From positions 116,472 to 180,471 of the forward strand of contig CAITIE010000084.1 of the NCBI GenBank assembly GCA_903892355.1: DNA of 64,000 bases. Reading direction: 5' to 3'. This DNA comes from an uncultured Pirellula sp. (GTDB taxonomy: Bacteria > Planctomycetota > Planctomycetia > Pirellulales > Pirellulaceae). The position numbers and the translations under genes were made by a program. Shown here one piece after another: positions 37,642-48,545 of the stretch (its first letter is position 1; the number at the start of each line of letters is the position of its first letter). The notes beneath the pieces are model-generated. The model searched no databases and was not told the DNA's origin. It saw nothing but the letters and a program-made list of their open reading frames with translations.

Positions 37642-38132
37642 ACTTGGAAGAAGTCAACGAAGGTATTGTTAAGAACCGTCCTCGCAAGCGTATCGGCCGT
37701 GGGGTTGGTAGCAAGACGGGCAAGACGTCTGGACGTGGTCGCGATGGTCACAAGTCCCGAAGCGGATACAGCCGTCACCCCATGTTTAGCGGTAGCGATA
37801 CGCCGATTTACATGCGAACTCCGAAGCGCGGTTTCCACAACCGTTTCGCAGTCAACGTGGTCGGGATCAACGTCGGAGCCATCGACGCGGCGTTCAGCGC
37901 TGGTGACGAAGTCACTCCGTCCGCGATTCGTGACAAGGGGTTGGTTCGCCTGCGGTTCGATGAGCTGAAGATCCTCGGTAACGGGGAAGTCACCAAGAAA
38001 CTGAATTTCGTCGTGACCCGGATCAGCGAATCCGCCAAGCAGAAGATCGAAGCAGCAGGTGGGACCGTGAAGATCCTCGCGGCCAAGCGTACGCCGAAGC
38101 AACGGGTTGCCGACCTAAAAGCGAAGTCATAG
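37638..38132 (+). CDS. rplO: 50S ribosomal protein L15
   Basis: A 164-residue L15: RKRIGRGVGSKTGKTSGRGRDGHKSRSG, the central DTPIYMRTPKRGFHN and the C-terminal KLNFVVTRISESAKQKIEAAGGTVKIL. The ATG overlaps the rpsE stop (ATGA), indicating coupling. A hairpin follows before secY. Confidence 0.96.
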   Translation: MNLEEVNEGIVKNRPRKRIGRGVGSKTGKTSGRGRDGHKSRSGYSRHPMFSGSDTPIYMRTPKRGFHNRFAVNVVGINVGAIDAAFSAGDEVTPSAIRDKGLVRLRFDELKILGNGEVTKKLNFVVTRISESAKQKIEAAGGTVKILAAKRTPKQRVADLKAKS

Positions 38133-38243
38133 TAGGTCTGTCATGCCTTGGTAAACGGGGCGGACGGGACCGATGAAAATTAAGCCAAGTCCTGCAACGA
38201 GGCGGGTTTGGTCTAGGCACAGTGCCTGAGAGTGGAAACAATG

Positions 38244-38285
38244 ATGGCTGACGCCGCAGCGATTGCGTCGTCAGCCATTTTCATT
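38244..38285 (+). terminator. Terminator or attenuator hairpin between rplO and secY
   Basis: A perfect 10-bp stem, 38244-38253 with 38269-38278, has a 15-base loop and is followed by TTTTCATTT. It lies 111 bases after rplO and 43 before secY, so it could end or attenuate the ribosomal transcript. Confidence 0.65.
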
Positions 38286-38327
38286 TAGATCCAAGACGAG
38301 TGTTGAGTTCGATAGGACGTTCGAAAC

Positions 38328-39698
<1,371 letters not shown>

Positions 39699-40103
39699 TT
39701 TGGATTCGCATGCTTGGCTCAGCCCTTGCGTTCACGGATGCAGGGCGAGTCGGCTTGAAGCGGTCTGAGCGTTGTTCACGGGTTCTCCTTTCGGTCGATA
39801 ACGCGGTTCGGCGCCTGCGGGTGTACAAAGTTTCTGTTATAAATCGGAACGGGTCCATAAATTGGAATACGGCAATTTGAATGACAAAGGGCTTCGGTTT
39901 TCGAACGCCGCCCGAGTTGACGAAATGCCACAGTTTGAGGCTCAGCAGTTCGAGGCTCAACCTTGTATTTTGCCTTGATATAGCAAGCCTTGATGGATGT
40001 CAGGTTGGAAGACAGCTTGGCTTTGTCCCTGTCCGCCTGTGCGATTCTGGATCGTTTCCCATCAATTCATTTCATGAAAAACTCCTAGGAAAGGGCCGCA
40101 ATC
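39699..40103. other. Spacer between secY and adk
   Basis: No gene is seen in 405 bases, and no rpmJ-like short frame. It contains a short direct repeat GAGGCTCAGCAGTTC / GAGGCTCAACC at about 39938-39962. Confidence 0.45.
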
Positions 40104-40688
40104 ATGTTGATCGTGTTCATCGGCCCCCCAGGAGCCGGTAAAGGGACTCAGTGTCGGCGGTTGGTGGATTCGCTGAGTATCCCGCATCTTTCTACAGGTG
40201 AGATGCTTCGAGCCGTCAAGCGGCAGGAGTCCGCTTTGTCGCGATGGGTTGCGTCGTATATCGATGCTGGGCGACTAGCACCCGATCATTTGGTGATGCG
40301 GATCGTGGCGCAAAAACTTCAGAGCGATGAATGCGCGAACGGAGCTCTGTTCGATGGTTTTCCGCGAACCATCATACAAGCACAACTCTTGGATGATTAC
40401 CTCGTCGAGCATCTCAAGCCTCTCGATGTTGCGTTGGAATTGCAGGTTGAGGAGGGAATCTTGGTGGAGCGGTTGCTCAAGCGTGCACAGATCGATGGGC
40501 GTGCCGACGATAACTACGAAACGATTCGGGAGCGATTGCGAGTCTTCCGAGAGCAGACCTCACCCTTGATCGAGTACTATGCCAAGCAAGGGAAGCTCGA
40601 GACCATCAACGGTGAGCAATCCGAGGAAGCGGTCTTTGCAGAGATCGAGCGAGCGATTGCCAAGCACAAGCCGTCGCCGAAAGGCTAG
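40104..40688 (+). CDS. adk: Adenylate kinase, short form
   Basis: A 194-residue kinase converting AMP plus ATP to two ADP. P-loop GPPGAGKGTQ at residues 7-16, the AMP-site LSTGEMLRAVK and DGFPRTIIQAQLL, and DGRADDNYETIRERL near the C-terminus are visible. The long LID insertion with a zinc or hydrogen-bond cluster is missing, which fits the short-type kinase. It is the last gene of this cluster; map, infA and rpsM do not follow. Confidence 0.94.
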   Translation: MLIVFIGPPGAGKGTQCRRLVDSLSIPHLSTGEMLRAVKRQESALSRWVASYIDAGRLAPDHLVMRIVAQKLQSDECANGALFDGFPRTIIQAQLLDDYLVEHLKPLDVALELQVEEGILVERLLKRAQIDGRADDNYETIRERLRVFREQTSPLIEYYAKQGKLETINGEQSEEAVFAEIERAIAKHKPSPKG

Positions 40689-40694
40689 TTGCCA

Positions 40695-40780
40695 GTTTCA
40701 CTGGCAGCAAGCCGGGTTTCACTGTGGACAAGCACGGGTTCACTGGTAGCAAGCACGGGTTTCACTGGCAGCGAGCACGG
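40695..40780. repeat. 21-22-bp tandem repeats, four units
   Basis: Units at 40695-40715, 40716-40737, 40738-40758 and 40759-40780, of GTTTCACTGGCAGCAAGCACGG type. They fill the spacer between the convergent adk and GlmU-like genes. No unique spacers, so not CRISPR. Confidence 0.85.
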
Positions 40781-40811
40781 GTGCTCCCAATTCCAAATCG
40801 AAGCCAAGCAT

Positions 40812-42101
40812 CTAAAACACCAGGGCTTCACCGAGTCGATCTCGTTCCGATTGCGTGATGCGGTGCATGTCGTAGATCAGTTGGATATCGCAACCTCGCT
40901 GCGCGACATCGCGTCGCGCGAACATCCGTTGCTGTGTGCTGACCATGACCTCAGGCGGGAGACTGGCAACTTGTCCGAATAGTCTGGCATAATTCACGAA
41001 GCTAGGAACGTTGCTGGTGACGAATCCATACATCATGCTGCAGACACCGATGACCTTGCCGGTGAAGATGCCGGTGTTGATCGCCGTTTTCGAGTAGTCA
41101 CCCATGATGCACCCTAAAAACTGCATCTGCGTTGCAGCTTTGCCAAAGCTGTATTCCATGTTGACTGTTCCGTAGGTGTTTTTTAAGTCGCTATTGCAAG
41201 TTCCAGCGCCCAAGTTGATCCAGCTTCCTAGGTAGCTGTGGCCGAGAAACCCGTGATGCTGTTTGTTGGTGTAGGGTTCCACGATCGAAGCTTCGACCTC
41301 CCCACCGATCTTGGTGGTATGTGCGAGTGTTACGCAGTCCTTGATGGCGGAGTGCTCGAGGATTTTGGTCTTGGGTCCGATGTAGATTGGTCCACGGAGC
41401 AAGGTGTATGGACCAATCTGCGCACCACGTTCCACGATGATCGGGCCTTTTCGGGTGTCGGTCAGAACGTACTCGCCGATTTGGGCTCCTTGCGCGACGA
41501 ACACGCCGTCTTGGAGTTGTGTGAGCGAATGGTTCTCGAGCCCTGAACGGATTCTCAGTTCGAGGTTTTCTTCGATGCAAGCCATATTGCAGGCGACGAT
41601 TTCATGCGGGAAAGCGAACGTTGTCAGCTTGGGGGCATTGGTTGGTGTTGCGAAGTCCTTTGCGGATTCCAGCAACTGCATCAGGCCGTCGTAACCCGCG
41701 AGTTGGAGTTCCGCATAGGACCAAGGAGGGTTGATGATCGCTGCGACGTAGTCTCTGTCGAGAATGGCCAGCGATTCGTTAGGGTGTTCGCGGCCGTACT
41801 GGATCGCCGCTGCGATTCCTTCCCGAGTTGCCGTCGATGGCGTCAATCGTGCGTTGAGCATGATGGTTGGGCGAGTCGACGTATTCTCATGGGTTATCGA
41901 ATCGAGTGTCTGAAGCAGAGGATGATCGATCCGCTGTTGGGACTCCAGGTGCTGCCGTACGATCGCATGGACCGGAGTTTGAAGTTGCTCGACGAAATCC
42001 GCGAGTCGAAAGCTACCGCAATGGATGTTGCATGCGATCCTAGCGTAGGTAACCGGAGCCAGTCGTTCGCACTGGGCATCTTCGAAAAGTACTAGAGACA
42101 T
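40812..42101 (-). CDS. Alternative GlmU-type sugar nucleotidyltransferase/acetyltransferase
   Basis: A 429-residue protein. The N-terminal part is divergent, with no clear nucleotidyltransferase signature beyond MSLVLFEDAQCERLAPVTYARIA. From about residue 200 a left-handed beta-helix shows hexapeptide repeats: FVAQGAQIGEYVLTDTRKGPIIVERGAQIGPYTLLRG, then KILEHSAIKDCVTLAH and SYLGSWINLGAGTCNSDLKNTYGTV. This matches the alternative bacterial GlmU family predicted in Bacteroidetes and planctomycetes to give UDP-GlcNAc. The product assignment follows the family; activity is not proven by visible residues. Convergent with adk. Confidence 0.8.
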   Translation of the reverse strand: MSLVLFEDAQCERLAPVTYARIACNIHCGSFRLADFVEQLQTPVHAIVRQHLESQQRIDHPLLQTLDSITHENTSTRPTIMLNARLTPSTATREGIAAAIQYGREHPNESLAILDRDYVAAIINPPWSYAELQLAGYDGLMQLLESAKDFATPTNAPKLTTFAFPHEIVACNMACIEENLELRIRSGLENHSLTQLQDGVFVAQGAQIGEYVLTDTRKGPIIVERGAQIGPYTLLRGPIYIGPKTKILEHSAIKDCVTLAHTTKIGGEVEASIVEPYTNKQHHGFLGHSYLGSWINLGAGTCNSDLKNTYGTVNMEYSFGKAATQMQFLGCIMGDYSKTAINTGIFTGKVIGVCSMMYGFVTSNVPSFVNYARLFGQVASLPPEVMVSTQQRMFARRDVAQRGCDIQLIYDMHRITQSERDRLGEALVF

Positions 42102-42231
42102 AGGGCGACTCGCAAACGCTTTGAAGTGGATTGGGGTGGAAGAGTTGAGAGCATACGGTCGTTTTCGAGTGGAGCTAGGATGCGAGTGATGGGGTGACCG
42201 AAGTGCTCGTCGTCATGTTGTGGATAGTTGC

Positions 42232-42507
42232 TCAAGCGGCTTTGGCTGAGTTCTGGTCGGATTCCTCGACGGGGAATGGGATCGTTTGTTGCGAGGCCGC
42301 CAACTCCCGGGCTTTGCGTTCTCTCATTACCAAACGCAATTCCTGGATCGCTCGGCGTTTTTTTACCTCCACCATCTTTTCTTGATAGTGGTTCTTAAGC
42401 AGAGCGTGCAACCTATCTCGAAGCAGGAACATGAGCGATAGCAAGCATTTAATGGCGATGAGCGTTGCAACCGCGGTTACCGCAAGCGAGATCAGATTGT
42501 TCGTCAT
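42232..42507 (-). CDS. Small membrane protein, third gene of the parAB operon
   Basis: A 91-residue protein with one N-terminal membrane segment (about 6-29, ISLAVTAVATLIAIKCLLSLMFLL) followed by a basic, probably coiled-coil helix (KNHYQEKMVEVKKRRAIQELRLVMRERKARELAA). Its ATG at 42507 lies four bases after the parB stop, so it is very likely co-transcribed with parA-parB. No family was recognised; a link to membrane anchoring of the partition system is conjecture. Confidence 0.7.
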   Translation of the reverse strand: MTNNLISLAVTAVATLIAIKCLLSLMFLLRDRLHALLKNHYQEKMVEVKKRRAIQELRLVMRERKARELAASQQTIPFPVEESDQNSAKAA

Positions 42508-42511
42508 GGAA

Positions 42512-43657
42512 CTAAGCTGCCTTTTGAGAGCGCTGGGTGGTGTTCATGAGGACATGACGGATTCGGTCGAACTCCTCGATGCTGGTGAAGTGGATGGTGA
42601 TTCGGCCACGACCACGGCTGGTTTGGCTGATATCGACTCGGGTACCCATCGACATCTTTAGGTCCCGTTCCAGGGAGGCGAGTTGATCGGATTTCGAGGG
42701 TTTGCGACGAGGCACCGCTTTGAGGAACCCATCTTCGGAGGCGGCAGCATCGGCGACAGCCTCGGCCACCACAGCTTCGGTTTCTCGAACGCTCCAGCCT
42801 TCTTCGCGAATGCGTTGCATCGTGGCAACTTGCTCTTTAACACTTCCAAGGCTCAAAAGTGCCTTAGCGTGGCCTGCGGTGATTTCTTCCCGTTGGATGG
42901 CGTCGGTGATTTGCTCGGGGAGTTCGAGGAGTCGCATCATGTTAGCGATAGTGCTGCGGTCGATTTTCAGACGCTTCGCGAGATCGTCTTGGGTGCATTG
43001 ATGCTCTGTGAGATAGCGTTTGAACGACATCGCCTTCTCGATCGCATTCAAGTCCTTCCGTTGGAGGTTCTCGATGATCGCGAGTTCCGCGACCAATCGA
43101 TCGTCGGCTTGTCGGATTTCCGCGCGAATGGTTGGTAGCCCGGCTCGGATGGTCGCGCGGAGTCGGCGTTCACCGCTGATGAGCTGATAGCGCTCACCGA
43201 CACGTCGGACGAGGATAGGCTGAAGTTGCTGATGTTCCTTGATACTCTCGGCCAGCGATTGTAGTTCCGCATCGCTGAACTGTCGGCGAGGCTGGAACGG
43301 GTTCGCGTCGATTTGATCGACGGCGATATGCAAACTGAGTTCCTGGTTCGCGTTTGTAGTTTTCGCGGGTGCGTAGTTTTCCATCGGGATCGTGACTGGC
43401 CCGGTCTCCTCGGTGCTGGAAGGATGCTCGGATGCAGTTTCACGCTGATGGGCTTCGTCGGTCAGTGCCCGGATCGTTTGGTTTCTGGTGACGGGATCCA
43501 CACCGCGCACTGTAGTCGTGCTAGCATTCGTGGCGGAGTTGCTTGAGCTTGAGTCCTTAGTTGATGCAATGCTAGCGTTGTCTTGGGAGTTGGATTCCTC
43601 GATGGGGGTACCCAAGAGTGCGGCTAGTCCGCGCCCGAGTCGTCGGTCTTTAGTCAT
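42512..43657 (-). CDS. parB: Chromosome-partitioning protein ParB
   Basis: A 381-residue centromere-binding CTPase. It begins with the typical LGRGLAALLG, has a Ser/Thr-rich variable region, the CTP-binding ISGERRLRATI, and an HTH: CTQDDLAKRLKIDRSTIANMMRLLELPEQI, then GHAKALLSL. C-terminal dimer domain: LERDLKMSMGTRVDI...GRGRITIHFTSIEEFDRI. The N-terminal 100 residues are longer than usual. It overlaps parA by 8 bases. No parS palindrome was found in this window. Confidence 0.95.
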   Translation of the reverse strand: MTKDRRLGRGLAALLGTPIEESNSQDNASIASTKDSSSSNSATNASTTTVRGVDPVTRNQTIRALTDEAHQRETASEHPSSTEETGPVTIPMENYAPAKTTNANQELSLHIAVDQIDANPFQPRRQFSDAELQSLAESIKEHQQLQPILVRRVGERYQLISGERRLRATIRAGLPTIRAEIRQADDRLVAELAIIENLQRKDLNAIEKAMSFKRYLTEHQCTQDDLAKRLKIDRSTIANMMRLLELPEQITDAIQREEITAGHAKALLSLGSVKEQVATMQRIREEGWSVRETEAVVAEAVADAAASEDGFLKAVPRRKPSKSDQLASLERDLKMSMGTRVDISQTSRGRGRITIHFTSIEEFDRIRHVLMNTTQRSQKAA

Positions 43658-44396
43658 GATTTAAAACCTCCATGCAGAGTTCGATATAGGCTCGAGTCCC
43701 CCGCGAGCGAGGGGCGTAGGAAATAACGGGTTGTCCATGGCTGGGTGACTCGCAGATAGCGATATCGCGAGGAATCACCGTATCAAAGACGATGTCGCCG
43801 AAGAAGTCGCGAACCTCGGAATCGACTTCGGCAGTGAGTTCAAAACGCGGGTCGACCATGGTTAGCAGGATCCCACCGAAGGTGAGCTTGCCAGGCTGAT
43901 GGTGCATGATGTCGCGGATGACGTGAATCATTTGGGTAAGTCCTTCCATGGCGTAGTACTCGCATTGGATGGGCATGAGGACCTCAGTGCTCGAAGCCAA
44001 GGCGGCTTGGGTCAGCTCACCGAGCGATGGGGGGCAATCGATAAAGACGGCGTCGAAGCCGCCCATGCCTGCATCGAGGTGTTGCTTGAGGAGGGTACGC
44101 CTCGTCGATATCCCTTTTTCGAGTTGATCGACGTCTTGGAAGGTTCTGCAGCCGGGCAGGAGTTGCAGGTTGGGCTGTTGGGTGTTCTGAATGCTTTCCC
44201 GGAGCGGGTCGTCGATCAGCAGAGGGTGTCTGGCCGCGGGCGAAAAGCCGAGTCCGCTGGTTGCGTTGCATTGTGGGTCGAGGTCGACCAACAGCGTCCG
44301 TTGCCCGGCCATGGCGAAGGTCCATGCCAGGTTCACGGCGGTGGTGGTCTTTCCGACTCCACCTTTCTGATTTGCAACACAAAAGATTCTTGCCAT
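43650..44396 (-). CDS. parA: Chromosome-partitioning ATPase ParA
   Basis: A 248-residue ParA/Soj ATPase. The deviant Walker A KGGVGKTTT is at residues 11-19; LLVDLDPQCNATSGLG follows as A', and FIDCPPSLGELTQAAL as Walker B. The ATG at 44396 (MARIFCVANQ) matches the family start; upstream reading to 44504 has no support. First gene of parA-parB-small membrane protein. Confidence 0.95.
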   Translation of the reverse strand: MARIFCVANQKGGVGKTTTAVNLAWTFAMAGQRTLLVDLDPQCNATSGLGFSPAARHPLLIDDPLRESIQNTQQPNLQLLPGCRTFQDVDQLEKGISTRRTLLKQHLDAGMGGFDAVFIDCPPSLGELTQAALASSTEVLMPIQCEYYAMEGLTQMIHVIRDIMHHQPGKLTFGGILLTMVDPRFELTAEVDSEVRDFFGDIVFDTVIPRDIAICESPSHGQPVISYAPRSRGTRAYIELCMEVLNHD

Positions 44397-44800
44397 GGCC
44401 CTTAGGGGGTTCTCGCTGGTTGGGAATGAGGTGGCGAGGAACGCATTTGGGAAATTACGAAAACTACGGGGCTGGGGGGAATGCCAGTTCCACGATTCAC
44501 GCAAACTTTTCTGGCAAACATGGACTTTGCCGAACGTTTCCCAAGGGTTTTCGCAAGGACTTTAGGTCTGCTGGGGGTCTGCTACAATGCGGGGAGCGGC
44601 AAAGGTTGGTCACCGGGATAGGATACGGGCCAGACTGATGGTCCAGACTGATGGGCCAGGCTGATGGGCCAGACTGACGGGCCTACCCGATGGTTCGGAC
44701 TCCTTTGCCTTTTTCGATCGCCTATGCAGACTTCCGTTGGGCTTGGAACGAGCCCTGTGTCTGAGTGGTGAGTCCCTCCTTTTAAAACCAACCGTGCAAA
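44397..44800. other. Divergent intergenic region parA / PQQ-propeller gene
   Basis: No gene is seen. Contains 13-bp tandem repeats at 44627-44678 and a TACAAT at 44583-44588 that could be a -10 element, without a good -35. Confidence 0.45.
44627..44678. repeat. 13-bp tandem repeat, four copies
   Basis: Units of GGGCCAGACTGAT type at 44627, 44640, 44653 and 44666, one or two differences each. Confidence 0.9.
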
Positions 44801-47065
44801 ATGAAAACCAGATTACGTCGGATTGTTGCGTTGTGTTTGGCTTGGTCGATGGCTGCTGCGTCAGCCTCGGCGTTTGTTTCCGTTGGAATTGCTCAGGAGG
44901 GTACGCCCAAGGGGAACAAGGCCACGGATTGGTCGCACTGGCGTGGTCCGCAGCAGAATGGTCAGAGCGTCGAGACCACGTTTCCGACGACTTTTTCCTC
45001 CGATGGGGAGAATATACTTTGGCGCAAGGAAGAGTACGCCACGCGTTCGACGCCCGTGGTGATGAATGGGCGTGTCTACATCGTTTGCCGCGCGGATCCG
45101 GACACGAAGAAGGAAGGGGAAAAGACCGTCTGCCTCAATGCGGAGACTGGGGAACTGATCTGGGAAAGTGTGCACAACATCTATCTGTCCGATGCTCCTT
45201 CGGAGCGCGTTGGATGGGCGAGCGTGATTGCTGACCCTGAAACCGATCGTATTTATGTGTTGGGGTTGGGATGCACCTTCCAATGTCTGGACGGGAAGAC
45301 GGGCAAGGTCGTATGGGAGCATTCGATGCTTGAAGAGTACGGGATGCTATCCACGTACGGTGGTCGAACGAATTTCCCAACGCTGTTTGAGGACATGGTG
45401 ATCATCAGTGGTGTCATGACCGGTTGGGACCAGACTGCGGTTCCTGGCCACCGTTTCCTCGCGATGGACAAGAACACCGGTGCCGCTGTTTGGTTGATGA
45501 GCACGCGGGTTCGTCCAGAGGATACGACGTACAGCACGCCCATCTACACCGTTTTGAACGGTCAAGCTGCGATGGTTCTCGGTGCGGCCGATGGGGCTGT
45601 TTATGCGTTGCAGCCTCGAACCGGCAAGGTGATTTGGAAGTACCAAGCCTCCCCGCGAGGTTTGAATGTCGCGCCATTGATCGACGAGGGGATCGTCTAT
45701 ATGGGGCACGGGGAACAAAACGAGACCGACCGAACGATCCTCGGCGCGGTCTTTGCATTCGATGGAAATACCAGCGGGGACATTGCAGAGGACAAGTTGC
45801 TTTGGAAGGTACCCAAAAAGACAGTTAGCCGCAGTAGTCCGGTGAAGATTGGTAACCGGATCTACTTTGTGGATGATGGTAGCGCCATGTTTGGTGTGAA
45901 CGCGAAGACGGGTGAGGTCGAGGTGGAGAAGAAGCTCGGACGAAACATGTTCGGCTCCCCTGTGGTCTCCGGCGGAAAGATTTATATCGGAGAGAACACC
46001 GGCCGCGTTTGGTGTTTGGAACCCACCGATACGGAGATCAAGGTACTCGGCCAAATGCGGCTCAACGACAACAGCGAAATCTTTGGGTCGTTTGCCGCAT
46101 CCAACGGAAGATTGTATTTGCCGACGAGCAAAGCCCTCTACTGCATTGGAACCGCCGATGCGAAGCCTGCGGGGGATTTGAAGTTGCCGGAAGGGCCTCA
46201 AGAACCACCGGTGACCGACAAAGAGATCGCCCACATCCAAGTGTGCCCCGTGGAATTGTTGATGCAACCAGGACAAAAGGTCAAACTCCAAGTTCGAGGT
46301 TACAACAAGATCGGTCAGTTCGTGGGACTGGTTCCACAAGCGACGGTTGTCGCAGAAGGTGGCGGCCAAGTAAGCGATGACCATGTGTTTCTGCCTGGGG
46401 AAAGCCAGACCGGAACAGCCGTTATGCTCCAAGCCACCCATGGTGAGTTGAAGAGTACCGCGCGGGCCCGTATCCTGCCGCCGCTTCCATGGACTTTCGA
46501 TTTCGAAGATAAGAAAGTGCCTCTCCATTGGAACGGCATGGCCTATCGGCACCAGCCTGCAGAACTTCCAACCGGAGGAAACGGCTTGGTCAAGATCAGC
46601 ACGATTCCCCGTGGCACGCGTAGTCAAGGCTTCCTGGGCTTGCCGAAGATGCACGACTACACGGTTCAAGCGGAGTTCTACGCGCTCGATACCAAGAACA
46701 AAGTCCCGACCACCAAGCTGCCGGATATGGGGCTCGTGAACCAACGCTACACGCTCGCCCTCGAAGGAGCACAGCGACTGCAGATCCGATCATGGGTGTC
46801 GCTGCTTGAGCAACGCTTTGCGGTCACGATTCCTTATGAGTGGCAAGCCAATACCTGGTATGTCTTGAAGTTCCGCAGCGAGACCGCGGATGGAAAGGCT
46901 ATCTTGAGAGGCAAGGTCTGGAAGAAGGGGGATCAAGAACCCGCCGACTGGACCATCCAAGGTGAGGATCTCACACCGAACGTCACTGGTAGTCCCGGAC
47001 TGTTCGGAAACTCGACCGACGCCGAGTTCTACGTCGACAATGTTTCGGTCGTTCCGAACCAATAG
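44801..47065 (+). CDS. Secreted PQQ-binding-like beta-propeller protein
   Basis: A 754-residue exported protein. Signal peptide about 1-31 (LCLAWSMAAASASAFVSVGIAQ). It opens with DWSHWRGPQQNGQS, a planctomycete signature. It has repeated propeller blades with LNAETGELIWE, LDGKTGKVVWEH, LQPRTGKVIWKYQ and VNAKTGEVEVEKK. After about residue 470 come an Ig-like segment and a concanavalin-like C-terminal domain (FDFEDKKVPLHWNGMAYRHQ...EFYVDNVSVVPNQ). It resembles BamB-like or quinoprotein-like propellers, but no catalytic dehydrogenase motif was seen, so the function is open. Confidence 0.8.
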   Translation: MKTRLRRIVALCLAWSMAAASASAFVSVGIAQEGTPKGNKATDWSHWRGPQQNGQSVETTFPTTFSSDGENILWRKEEYATRSTPVVMNGRVYIVCRADPDTKKEGEKTVCLNAETGELIWESVHNIYLSDAPSERVGWASVIADPETDRIYVLGLGCTFQCLDGKTGKVVWEHSMLEEYGMLSTYGGRTNFPTLFEDMVIISGVMTGWDQTAVPGHRFLAMDKNTGAAVWLMSTRVRPEDTTYSTPIYTVLNGQAAMVLGAADGAVYALQPRTGKVIWKYQASPRGLNVAPLIDEGIVYMGHGEQNETDRTILGAVFAFDGNTSGDIAEDKLLWKVPKKTVSRSSPVKIGNRIYFVDDGSAMFGVNAKTGEVEVEKKLGRNMFGSPVVSGGKIYIGENTGRVWCLEPTDTEIKVLGQMRLNDNSEIFGSFAASNGRLYLPTSKALYCIGTADAKPAGDLKLPEGPQEPPVTDKEIAHIQVCPVELLMQPGQKVKLQVRGYNKIGQFVGLVPQATVVAEGGGQVSDDHVFLPGESQTGTAVMLQATHGELKSTARARILPPLPWTFDFEDKKVPLHWNGMAYRHQPAELPTGGNGLVKISTIPRGTRSQGFLGLPKMHDYTVQAEFYALDTKNKVPTTKLPDMGLVNQRYTLALEGAQRLQIRSWVSLLEQRFAVTIPYEWQANTWYVLKFRSETADGKAILRGKVWKKGDQEPADWTIQGEDLTPNVTGSPGLFGNSTDAEFYVDNVSVVPNQ

Positions 47066-47114
47066 CCCGTACCGGTAGCCCTCCCAATAGCCATCGAATC
47101 GATCTGTACCGCGA

Positions 47115-48545
47115 ATGAGTGACATCAACAAACGTCTTTACATTGAAACTGTTGGCTGTCAGATGAATGTTCTCGACAGCGAGATGGTGGTTGCTGCGCT
47201 CAAGAAGCATGGGTATGGATTGACTCAAACTCCGGCGGACGCGGATGCGGTTCTCTTCAATACTTGTTCGGTACGAGAGCATGCGGAGGAAAAAGCCTAC
47301 AACAATCTCCACCGGCTCAAGCAGCTAAAGCTAGCAAATCCGGAGATGGTGATTGGAGTGATGGGTTGCATGGCGCAGAAGGACCAACAAGGCATCTTCG
47401 ATCGTGTTCCGTTTGTGGACATGGTAGTTGGCCCTGGGCAATTGCATCGGATTCCCGAGATGATCGCCAAGGTTCGCGAAGGGGAAAAGCATCAGCTAGC
47501 GGTTAGTCTGTCGAGACGGGATGGGAACACGGATGACATCAAGCGATCGCATGAGACCTTCGATCCACTTCGAGATCCGCAGATGCGTCCGTCTCCAGCG
47601 CAAGCATATCTGCGGATCCAGATCGGGTGCGATAAGTTTTGCACGTACTGCATTGTTCCGATGACACGGGGGCCGGAGCAAGGTCGTCCGCCCCATCAGA
47701 TCGTGGCCGAGGCTCAGGAGCTGGCTAGGCAGGGGGCCAAGGAGATCACGCTCTTGGGGCAGACGGTGAACTCCTACAAATGGGTTGACGGAGAGCGAAC
47801 CACGAGGCTTGCTGACCTTTTGGAAATGCTGCACCCGATTGATGGCATTGAAAGAATCAAGTTCGTTACCAATTATCCCAAGGATATGACGCGGGAGCTG
47901 TTGGAGACGGTCCGAGACTTGCCAAAATGCGTGCCGTATTTGCATGTTCCGGCCCAGAGTGGGAGTGACAATATTCTAAAGCGGATGAAGCGGGGTTATA
48001 CGACTGCAGACTATTACGGCATGATGGATCGCATCGGCGAGATCCTTCCAGGTGCAGCCGTATCGAGCGATTTCATTGTCGGTTTCTGCGGTGAGACCGA
48101 GGAAGAGTTCCAGATGACCGTGGATATGGTCCGACGTTGTCGGTTCAAAAATAGCTTTGTCTTCCAGTACAGCGTTCGACCAGGAACGAAGGGTGCGGAT
48201 TTGTACGCGGATGATATTCCCGAGGAGGTAAAGCACCGGCGGAATTTGGAGTTGCTGGAAGTGCAGAATCAGATCTCGCTCGAGGATAACTTGCCGTTTC
48301 TAGGAAAAACGGTGGAGGTGCTCGTCGAGGGGCCAAGCAAATGGTCGGTTCGCAAGGGGCAGACCGGGGATCTTCGGCAGATGACCGGCCGGACTCGATG
48401 CGACCGGATCTTGGTTTGGGATGGCAATATGCGTCAGACAGGTGAGATTCTTCCCGTCAAGGTGACGGACGTCTTCGCATTCACGATGTTCGGAGCGGTG
48501 GAAACCAAGGAAGTGGTACCCGAGCTGGTGCAGTTGGGGATTTAG
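47115..48545 (+). CDS. miaB: tRNA-2-methylthio-N6-dimethylallyladenosine synthase MiaB
   Basis: A 476-residue radical SAM enzyme that methylthiolates i6A37 in tRNA. Three N-terminal Cys (Cys15, Cys51, Cys85) bind the auxiliary cluster. The radical SAM CxxxCxxC is Cys172, Cys176, Cys179 (GCDKFCTYC). PLHVPAQSGSD-like segment YLHVPAQSGSDNILKRMKRGYT is typical of MiaB. A C-terminal TRAM domain follows. The gene starts 49 bases after the propeller gene. Confidence 0.95.
   Translation: MSDINKRLYIETVGCQMNVLDSEMVVAALKKHGYGLTQTPADADAVLFNTCSVREHAEEKAYNNLHRLKQLKLANPEMVIGVMGCMAQKDQQGIFDRVPFVDMVVGPGQLHRIPEMIAKVREGEKHQLAVSLSRRDGNTDDIKRSHETFDPLRDPQMRPSPAQAYLRIQIGCDKFCTYCIVPMTRGPEQGRPPHQIVAEAQELARQGAKEITLLGQTVNSYKWVDGERTTRLADLLEMLHPIDGIERIKFVTNYPKDMTRELLETVRDLPKCVPYLHVPAQSGSDNILKRMKRGYTTADYYGMMDRIGEILPGAAVSSDFIVGFCGETEEEFQMTVDMVRRCRFKNSFVFQYSVRPGTKGADLYADDIPEEVKHRRNLELLEVQNQISLEDNLPFLGKTVEVLVEGPSKWSVRKGQTGDLRQMTGRTRCDRILVWDGNMRQTGEILPVKVTDVFAFTMFGAVETKEVVPELVQLGI

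Noticed and set aside
40695..40780. Possible CRISPR array
   Set aside because: Units follow each other directly without unique spacers, differ in length by a base, and no cas gene is near.
43430..43450. TTTCACG near the parB start as a parS half-site
   Set aside because: The second half of the TGTTTCACGTGAAACA palindrome is absent. No full parS was seen in the window.
45347..46744. A 465-residue open frame antisense to the propeller gene
   Set aside because: No signal, motif or RBS; the sense gene has a signal peptide and propeller repeats.
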